DNA of 14,828 nt from Pseudomonadota bacterium (GTDB lineage: Bacteria > Pseudomonadota > Gammaproteobacteria > Pseudomonadales > Oleiphilaceae), in assembly GCA_023430625.1 (NCBI GenBank), contig JAEZAA010000158.1:1-14828 (forward strand). The letters run 5' to 3'. The translations under genes were made by a program, and so were the position numbers. Shown here piece after piece: positions 6,292-11,987 of the stretch. The notes under the pieces were generated by a model. That model saw nothing but the letters and a program-made list of their open reading frames with translations, was not told the DNA's origin and made no database searches. Each line of letters opens with the position of its first letter. Position 1 is the stretch's first letter.

Positions 6292-8061
6292 TTACATTGA
6301 TGATGGAACGCGTTGAAGCGTCACGGGAACATCCACACCTGTGAGATAGCGGTTCAGCAGGCGGGTGATGGATCCACAATTTTCCAGATTCCCGATATTG
6401 AAGCCGCCGACGAACTCTCCAGACACGAACGAGTCGCCGCTCAAGTCCAGCCTGACGGGTTCAACGGTACGGCATTGTTTACCGCCACCGAGTACCAGAT
6501 CAAAGCCGAGCACTCTGACGGACACCTTGGGAATGGCGACGTGATACTGCGCCTGCATTGCAATCCCCTCGTCGGTGGAATCAATCCCCAGTCCGCCCAC
6601 TGGCTCAAACTGAAGTTGAACATCTGCACCGGCTTTGGGAAACAGTAAGGGAAGGACCGGCAGACGCGCCGTCGTAGGATCAAACTTCAGGCTGGCAGTT
6701 ATGGGCCGACCACCACAGAAGTGATCCATTTCCAGTACGCCTGCTAATGGCGTTGGCTTAAGTGTATTGGGCAAATTCGCCTCACCCGCAACCTGTAACT
6801 GTTGCACAACCGGTAAGCACAAACGCAATCTACTCTCTGCCACCAGCGATACCGAAATGGGCGTCGCGGCTGGATGCAATGGCATGATATTGAGAGCTCC
6901 CCGACTCACGCCTTCTCTGCCGTCCGGTCTGAACACGACGGAATAGGTACAACTCTCACCCACATCAAGGGACGCACAGCCGCCACCTTGTACCTCAAAA
7001 GCGGGCTCCCCTTCTGGATTAAATGCCACGAGAAAGTTTGAGTAGCCTGGCCCCATATTGGTAATGGTGAACTCCCTGGAAACCGTTTCGTGCGGATCGA
7101 TACGACCGAAATCCAGAGCCTGTGGCGTAACAACGAACTCCGGTACGACGTCGATCACACTGGTTCCGGTCACCGGCACCTCCGTGACTCCCAGGCTTGA
7201 CTCAATATTGAGGACGGCGGAACTAGTGCCCTCAGTCGACGCGATGTAGGTGATATAAACACCACAGCCCTGCGAAGGTGCCAGTCTGGTGCAGTTTGCA
7301 ACGTCGGAGCTCCTGACCATGAATGCATGCGCGTCCTCACCGACAACGGTCATCGCCGAGATATGGGCTGCGTTCAACGTTCCATTTCTAATATAAATCG
7401 CCTTCTCCCGATGAGATCCAGATACCAGCGTGCCGAAATCCACCTGCTCAGGATTAACGGTCAGCACTTCAGTTTCAGGGTCCTCGAGCGTGCAATCAGC
7501 TGTGAACTGATCTAATGGGCGGGGGCTTGGCGACTCGTCTGCGTTGAGTCCACCAAGGTTTAGACGCAGAGTACGCCCCACTGACAAGCTAACCTCCTCT
7601 GCAAAAAACTCAGTGGCTTCGGTGGCTCCGGAGGCACTGACGACGAATGGAATGCCCTCGCCAGTGACAACACCCTGGGTCAGCGCCAAGGGTACGGAGG
7701 TCGTGGTGACGCTGTCATCAGCACGAATATCGAGTTGCACATCAACAGTGCCCTGGATACTGCTCGCACGGACGAGACGGAATGCATAGTGGACGTTGTA
7801 TCCAAATTCGAGTTCCGCATTCAGACCAAGTTGAAGAGGTGTTCCCATCCGAACCAATGCAGCATCAGACGTCAATTTAACCTGAACGACGTCTAATCCG
7901 ACCAGAGGCATCAGGCAGCGATAAGTCAGATCAGCCGAAAGAGGGAGGACGGTCATATCGAGAGACGTTTCAAGTGCCGATGCACTCGTTGTGGACACTG
8001 CGAAAAGAGCCATAGCGGCACAGGTCGTGGCAGCAGCCTGCCGAAGCCCTGATCGATTCAT
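6292..8061 (-). CDS. secreted protein with two choice-of-anchor-D (ASPM/SPD-2/Hydin-like) domains
   Basis: This 589-residue protein has a signal peptide (1-29, cleavage near SASA-LE) and then four parts. An N-terminal beta-rich domain (30-195) carries YRCLMPLVG. Two immunoglobulin-like repeats of about 100 residues cover 199-300 and 307-408. Each repeat has the hallmark 'P-x-x-(V/L)DFG ... I(R/T)N' start, a Cys pair (C257/C266 and C362/C371) and a closing beta-strand. A C-terminal domain (410-589) ends in a segment around 'LENCGSITRLLN'. The terminal domains resemble, from memory, the DUF6801-like and TIPxFxNCG-type ends of actinobacterial exported proteins; that is a resemblance, not a search result. 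No LPXTG, PEP-CTERM or membrane anchor is seen, so it is released or surface-associated by other means. An AAGGAA ribosome-binding site 6 nt before the ATG fixes the start. It is transcribed alone from its own promoter. Likely roles are adhesion or envelope structure. Confidence 0.8.
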   Translation of the reverse strand: MNRSGLRQAAATTCAAMALFAVSTTSASALETSLDMTVLPLSADLTYRCLMPLVGLDVVQVKLTSDAALVRMGTPLQLGLNAELEFGYNVHYAFRLVRASSIQGTVDVQLDIRADDSVTTTSVPLALTQGVVTGEGIPFVVSASGATEATEFFAEEVSLSVGRTLRLNLGGLNADESPSPRPLDQFTADCTLEDPETEVLTVNPEQVDFGTLVSGSHREKAIYIRNGTLNAAHISAMTVVGEDAHAFMVRSSDVANCTRLAPSQGCGVYITYIASTEGTSSAVLNIESSLGVTEVPVTGTSVIDVVPEFVVTPQALDFGRIDPHETVSREFTITNMGPGYSNFLVAFNPEGEPAFEVQGGGCASLDVGESCTYSVVFRPDGREGVSRGALNIMPLHPAATPISVSLVAESRLRLCLPVVQQLQVAGEANLPNTLKPTPLAGVLEMDHFCGGRPITASLKFDPTTARLPVLPLLFPKAGADVQLQFEPVGGLGIDSTDEGIAMQAQYHVAIPKVSVRVLGFDLVLGGGKQCRTVEPVRLDLSGDSFVSGEFVGGFNIGNLENCGSITRLLNRYLTGVDVPVTLQRVPSSM

Positions 8062-8095
8062 AAACTATTCCTTGTACTTATTGTGTGGCCGGCAC

Positions 8096-8124
8096 ATTGA
8101 AGTTTTTAGAGCCAGCCATGTCAA
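8096..8124 (-). promoter_or_regulatory. sigma-70 promoter of the secreted anchor-D protein gene
   Basis: On the minus strand a perfect TTGACA (8124-8119) is separated by 17 bp from TTCAAT (8101-8096), which matches four of six -10 bases. The ATG lies 34 bp after the -10 and has a good AAGGAA ribosome-binding site. This indicates the gene is transcribed independently of the DUF2214-like gene upstream. Confidence 0.6.
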
Positions 8125-8203
8125 CGATCACTAACTTAAAGAGTGACGGGACTCACCTCCTTGGTTGACGAATTCGAAGACGAGGCTGGAGGCAGAATCG
8201 CCG

Positions 8204-8653
8204 CTAAAAGCCCAATCCCCGAGCCATCGCAGTTGCCGCAAAAACCATCCCCACCACAAGCACAGCCTGAACCATACTAATCCGAGCCATCGCCGCCGCT
8301 GGTGCAAGATCAATTAACTGCCCGCGCAGCCGGGCAATGCGCCAACGGATTAAGGTGATCATAGGCCATAGCTCCAGTAGGAGGATGAGCACCAGAAGCC
8401 CCATCTTGGCGTGGAAGGCATGGTTGGCCAGATAGTAGTCAGTGCCTTTTTCCAGACCGCCGAATGCCCGCCAGAGGCCAGTGGAAATCCATAGGAGCGC
8501 GGCGATACCCCAGAGTGTATCTGCCAGAAGGACCCGAGATAACTGCTCGGTTTGTAGATTGCCTCTTAGTGCTAACGCGCGAACGGTGATTGCGCCGAGA
8601 CCGATCCCTAAGGCGATGAGGTGCAAAGATGCGATCAACCAGTTAAGCATTCC
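8204..8653 (-). CDS. DUF2214-like four-helix inner-membrane protein
   Basis: The 149-residue product has four hydrophobic helices (about 1-25, 42-62, 79-102 and 122-145). It shows the conserved pattern of the DUF2214 family: His10 in TM1, then 'ADTLWGIAALLWISTGLWR' and 'KGTDYYLANHAFHAKM' leading into TM3. The biochemical role of the family is unknown; conserved histidines in the helices would allow metal or heme binding. I chose the ATG at 8653, which begins MLNWLIASLHLIALGIG as family members do and has GAGG about 11 nt upstream. An in-frame GTG at 8719 would add 22 hydrophilic residues, but it lies inside a nested inverted repeat and is unlikely. It follows the FHA gene by 119 bp on the same strand and may be its last operon partner or a separate unit. 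Confidence 0.78.
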   Translation of the reverse strand, partial: GMLNWLIASLHLIALGIGLGAITVRALALRGNLQTEQLSRVLLADTLWGIAALLWISTGLWRAFGGLEKGTDYYLANHAFHAKMGLLVLILLLELWPMITLIRWRIARLRGQLIDLAPAAAMARISMVQAVLVVGMVFAATAMARGLGF

Positions 8654-8693
8654 GTAGGTAGCCTCGTATGGTTTCCAATTCCTGAAGTACCGA

Positions 8694-8742
8694 GAGATCT
8701 CTACAGGGAGTATCCGCACTCCAATTTCACCATAGAGATCTC
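8694..8742 (-). repeat. nested inverted repeat between the FHA and DUF2214-like genes
   Basis: Perfect 10-bp outer arms, GAGATCTCTA (8694-8703) and TAGAGATCTC (8733-8742), enclose perfect 5-bp inner arms, GGAGT (8707-8711) and ACTCC (8718-8722). Each outer arm also contains the 8-bp palindrome GAGATCTC, so the site could bind two protein dimers or fold as one long RNA hairpin. No T-tract follows on the minus strand. It lies between the stop of the FHA gene and the likely start of the DUF2214-like gene, consistent with an operator or an intra-operon processing or attenuation element. Confidence 0.55.
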
Positions 8743-8772
8743 ACTTCTCTCCTAAAAACAGAATTCCTCAGC

Positions 8773-9795
8773 CTACAACAACACCCAAGCCGCAACCCCC
8801 AACACCACCACAAACCCAACAGCCACAGCGATCAATCCTTTCTTCCCTGAGCCAGACTCAGTCACCACAGCCGCTTTACCCGCCGCAGGCTGTGCCGTCT
8901 GCTTCACCTGCCCTTCCGGCAACTGAAACATAAAGGGCAAGGCGCCAAATCTGATTTCATCGCCGCTGTTGAGATAGGCCGTCTGAATCCGCTCGCCGTT
9001 CACGAAAGTGCCGTTGGAGGCCAGCAGATTCACCAGTTTCCAGGCACCGCCGTCGTTGACCAGTTGTGCGTGTTTGGTGGAGACACCGGCGTCGTCCAGC
9101 ACGATATCGCACTGGGCATCGCGGCCGATGACGGTCTTGCCTTCCTTCAGGTCAAAGATCTTGCTGGCGTAGGTGCCGCTTTTGCCCACTAGGCGGGGTT
9201 TGTCGGCCGCGCCGATGCTGAGCAGTTGGGTCATCTCGGCATTCAGGGCGCTGCCGGGCTGGATCAGCTGAGTGCGGTCCGGGCCTTCGCTGGAGGTCTC
9301 CCACCAGGCGCGTTCAGCCTTGGGAGCTGCCTGGGCAGGAGGCTCCGGTTGCGCGGCTGGTTTGGACGCCGGTTCAGGTTGAGGTGCCGGTTCCGCTTGC
9401 GGCACTTGGGCGCCGCTTGGCGTTGGGGTGATGTTAAGGCGCGTTACATCCGGGTCAACGGCAGGCGCACTGGCACCGGCGACGATGATTTCCACCCGGT
9501 AGCGGGCGGTGTCGAAGTCGATGGTATCGCCGTGGCGGGCGGTGAAGCTCTCCTTGCGCTCGCCGTTGTGGTAGGTGCCGTTGGAGGAACCCAGGTCCGC
9601 CACCTGCAGGCCGCCGTCGCCCGGGGTGAGCTGGGCGTGGCGGCGGGAGGCGAAGTCTGCCTTGACCACCAAATCCGACTCGGCACTGCGGCCCGCGACC
9701 ATGGGCCGGTCGATCACTTGGGCGGTGCCGTCGGGCGCGATCAGCCGGATCTCGCTGGGCGTGTCGCGCATTTGGGTGGTGTTCATATCAGCCAT
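8773..9795 (-). CDS. double-FHA phosphothreonine-binding protein with C-terminal membrane anchor
   Basis: This 340-residue cytoplasmic adaptor is tethered to the inner membrane. FHA domain 1 (about 14-104) has the binding residues GR (35-36), SRRH (50-53) and SSNGT (70-74). FHA domain 2 (about 204-292) has GR (224-225), STKH (239-242) and SNGT (260-263), so both domains appear competent for phosphothreonine. A Pro/Ala/Gln/Glu-rich linker (105-200) joins them. It contains three similar acidic-x-Thr sites: D116-V-T118-R-L, D173-R-T175-Q-L and E187-M-T189-Q-L. A single hydrophobic helix (320-340) closes the protein with no signal peptide, giving a tail-anchored, cytoplasm-facing topology. GGAAGGA 7 nt before the ATG fixes the start. 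It lies 18 bp behind the PP2C phosphatase gene and is surely co-transcribed with it. The likely role is reading phosphothreonine marks that the phosphatase removes; the kinase is not in view. Confidence 0.9.
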   Translation of the reverse strand: MADMNTTQMRDTPSEIRLIAPDGTAQVIDRPMVAGRSAESDLVVKADFASRRHAQLTPGDGGLQVADLGSSNGTYHNGERKESFTARHGDTIDFDTARYRVEIIVAGASAPAVDPDVTRLNITPTPSGAQVPQAEPAPQPEPASKPAAQPEPPAQAAPKAERAWWETSSEGPDRTQLIQPGSALNAEMTQLLSIGAADKPRLVGKSGTYASKIFDLKEGKTVIGRDAQCDIVLDDAGVSTKHAQLVNDGGAWKLVNLLASNGTFVNGERIQTAYLNSGDEIRFGALPFMFQLPEGQVKQTAQPAAGKAAVVTESGSGKKGLIAVAVGFVVVLGVAAWVLL

Positions 9796-9813
9796 GGTGC
9801 AGTCCTTCCAAAA

Positions 9814-10668
9814 TCAGGGTTTCAAGTATTTCGCGAGCAGAATAAGACCAAGCGCAACGCCGGCTCCGACGAAGCCAAAGCCCACAAGGCTCAAGACATT
9901 GCGAATGCGGCCAGCTGGCGGTTTGGCGTTTTCCGGTGCGCTGATCAGCACGACGCTAACGTTATCGCGGCCGCCCGCATCGAGCGCGGCCTTCATCAGG
10001 GCGTCAGCACAGGCGGCGTCATCTGAATGCTGACAAAGAATAGCATTGAGCTTGGCGTCCTCCAGTTCGTCGGTCAGACCGTCGCTGCACAGCAGCAGGC
10101 GGTCGCCCCGACGCCAGGTTTCCAGCCGGGCGCCCACTTCCAGTTCGGTGGGTAAATCGCCGCCCAGGCAGGAGGTAATCACATGGCGCTGCGGGTGCAC
10201 GCGGGCCTGGGCTTCGGTGATCTTGCCGGCTTTCACCAGGCGCTGAACCACGCCGTGGTCTTCGCTCAGCTGGGTCAGGCGGTTGTCGCGCCACAGATAA
10301 ATGCGGCTGTCGCCAACCCAGTACAGGCGATAGCTCTGTTTTCTCGGTAGTTCCTGCACGACCACCAGGGTGGTGCCCAGCCCCTGCACATCGGGATGCT
10401 CCTGGCTGTAATGCAGCAACTCGTCATGGGTCGCGCGAATCGCCGCGTCGAGTCCTTCGCCCTTAGCAACTTCTTCATGGATGCGGTCACAGGCCAGACG
10501 GCTGGCGACCTCCCCTCCCCGGTTGCCACCCATGCCGTCGGCAACAATCCAGAGACCGGCGGCATCGTCCAGCTTGAACGCATCCTGGTTTTGGCTGCGC
10601 ACGCGGCCCGCGTTGGTGCGGGCCACCGCGCGGCGGGTCACTTCCTGTTCCTTCGGAGCTTGACTCAT
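9814..10668 (-). CDS. PP2C-family Ser/Thr protein phosphatase with C-terminal membrane anchor
   Basis: This 284-residue metal-dependent phosphatase keeps the expected motifs. They are RSQNQDAF (24-31, with D29), VADGMGGNRGGEVAS (42-56, with D44 and G45), GLGTT (96-100), WVGDSR (117-122), CSDGLTDEL (194-202, with D196) and GGRDNVSVV (232-240, with D235 and N236). It should remove phosphate from Ser/Thr in cytoplasmic proteins using Mn or Mg. Past the catalytic domain, a hydrophobic helix (about 257-279) followed by KYLKP makes a C-terminal inner-membrane anchor, unusual for the small bacterial PP2C class. The start ATG overlaps the stop of the five-heme cytochrome gene as ATGA, implying translational coupling. 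The FHA gene follows after 18 bp. The phosphatase-FHA pair resembles the threonine-phosphorylation module of type VI secretion, but no secretion gene is present here. Confidence 0.93.
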   Translation of the reverse strand: MSQAPKEQEVTRRAVARTNAGRVRSQNQDAFKLDDAAGLWIVADGMGGNRGGEVASRLACDRIHEEVAKGEGLDAAIRATHDELLHYSQEHPDVQGLGTTLVVVQELPRKQSYRLYWVGDSRIYLWRDNRLTQLSEDHGVVQRLVKAGKITEAQARVHPQRHVITSCLGGDLPTELEVGARLETWRRGDRLLLCSDGLTDELEDAKLNAILCQHSDDAACADALMKAALDAGGRDNVSVVLISAPENAKPPAGRIRNVLSLVGFGFVGAGVALGLILLAKYLKP

Positions 10669-11987
10669 AGGCGACGTTCCAGATCGGCTTGTACTTGCCC
10701 GGCCACTTTGCTCAGACGACCGGGATCGAAACGGTGTTCATCTTCCAGTGCCTGGTAGAGTGTGTCCAGACTGTTGTTCATGGACTTGTCCAGCCCCAGA
10801 CTGGTGATCATGAGCGCCACGCCCATCACCATCTGTTCGGCACTGGTGTAGTCCCGCAGGGTGCCACGGGCGCCTTCGCGCAACAGGGCCTTGGCCACAC
10901 CGGCCTGCTGGGCGCGAGTCAAAGGCTGGTCGGCCAGCTTCAACCAGGGCTTGAGCTGCTGGATCATGGCCTGTGCCTGTTGGCCGACGGCGGCCGGGCT
11001 CTTCTGGCCGGCGCGCTGCAGGGCGATCATAGCGTCGCGCCAGGGGCCGGACTGATCCGGCGCCAACACAGTCAGCAGGATTGCCGTCAGTTGCAGGCTG
11101 GCATCGTTCAGCCGCAGAGCGCCGGGTTTCAAGCCATCGCCGGGCTGCCAGCGCAGCTGGTTCATGGGATGGTGGCAGGCGTGACAGTCGTAGAAACTGA
11201 TCTCGGGGAACATGCCGCCATCGTGGAAACGGCCGGAGGCCAACAGTTCCAGGGTCTGCTCGGCCGTGCGCAACTGGCCGGCCAGCCACACCTGAGGCGG
11301 CGTGACGGGGCCCTTGCGCTTGCGGTAGTCGTCATCGAGTTTGTAGTGCTCGGGCTGGAGCACGGTAAAGGTGTCCAGCTCGAACGACAGCCGTGGGTGG
11401 CCAGCGCCCATGATGTCGTGGCTGGCCAGTTTCTCGCTGGTGCCCAGATGGCAGGACAAACAGAGCTCGGCCCGGGCATGGGGATCTTCCGTAGGATAGA
11501 GTCCGGCTGCAACATTCTGGGCATGGGTGGTGCTGGGCTCGGTGTGGGATTTGATCCACTTCTCCGCGCCACCATGGCAGCCCTCGCAGCCAATGCCGTC
11601 GCTCAATTGGAAACGGGTGCCGCGCTTGCCCGCGGCCACGTTGTCCGTATGGCAGTCGAGACAGACCTTGGCGGTATGGGCAGCTTCCAGGCCGAGTTTC
11701 TTCGCCATCGCCTTGGACGCATCGCTCAACAGGGTCTTATAGGCCCGCGCGTGGCGGTCGTACTGGGACCAGGTGCGATACTCGTTCTGCAGCACGTTGC
11801 CATCTTCCTTGGGGTTGATGGCGCCGTGACAGACGGACGAGGCGCAGCTCGCCACACCCAGATGAGTCGCGTCGGCGTGCTGCGGCAACGGCGGGATTTC
11901 AGCTCGCGCCAGGCCGCTGAATGCCAGCAGATTGAACACCAGCAGATTGAACAACTGCGCCGAGAGAATTAATCCCGCACGAACCAT
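10665..11987 (-). CDS. periplasmic multiheme c-type cytochrome (five hemes, one CX4CH site)
   Basis: This 440-residue electron-transfer protein has a signal peptide (about 1-29, cleavage near LARA-EI). Its heme-binding sites are C48-x4-C53-H54 (non-canonical spacing), CLDCH (109-113), CEGCH (134-138), CLSCH (176-180) and CHACH (268-272). It most resembles cytochrome c554-type multiheme proteins; the GAGHPRLSFELDTF block (194-207) is a striking conserved-looking stretch. The last 160 residues lack hemes and appear helical. It presumably passes electrons in the periplasm, perhaps with the larger cytochrome encoded just upstream. GGAAGG 6 nt before the ATG, lying inside the upstream gene, fixes the start, and the two coding regions overlap by 19 bp. 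Its own stop overlaps the phosphatase start by 4 bp. The donor and acceptor are unknown. Maturation would need a c-type cytochrome biogenesis system that tolerates CX4CH. Confidence 0.9.
   Translation of the reverse strand: MVRAGLILSAQLFNLLVFNLLAFSGLARAEIPPLPQHADATHLGVASCASSVCHGAINPKEDGNVLQNEYRTWSQYDRHARAYKTLLSDASKAMAKKLGLEAAHTAKVCLDCHTDNVAAGKRGTRFQLSDGIGCEGCHGGAEKWIKSHTEPSTTHAQNVAAGLYPTEDPHARAELCLSCHLGTSEKLASHDIMGAGHPRLSFELDTFTVLQPEHYKLDDDYRKRKGPVTPPQVWLAGQLRTAEQTLELLASGRFHDGGMFPEISFYDCHACHHPMNQLRWQPGDGLKPGALRLNDASLQLTAILLTVLAPDQSGPWRDAMIALQRAGQKSPAAVGQQAQAMIQQLKPWLKLADQPLTRAQQAGVAKALLREGARGTLRDYTSAEQMVMGVALMITSLGLDKSMNNSLDTLYQALEDEHRFDPGRLSKVAGQVQADLERRL

Noticed and set aside
8131..8313. 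60-codon minus-strand frame across the end of the DUF2214-like gene
   Set aside because: The Trp/Arg-rich start is an out-of-frame reading of the real membrane protein, and there is no ribosome-binding site.
8654..8719. GTG-initiated 22-residue N-terminal extension of the DUF2214-like protein
   Set aside because: The added residues are hydrophilic and fall in the nested inverted repeat. The ATG at 8653 gives the family-typical beginning.
8773..10668. Type VI secretion threonine-phosphorylation module
   Set aside because: The PP2C-FHA pairing is reminiscent, but no Tss protein or PpkA-like kinase is in the window. Both proteins are tail-anchored and sit in a cytochrome operon.
10689..11972. 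Long open frame (427 codons) on the plus strand opposite the five-heme cytochrome gene
   Set aside because: It lies wholly antisense to a gene with a signal peptide and five heme motifs. Its composition (Gly/Gln/Val-rich, no recognisable domain) is what GC-rich antisense frames produce.
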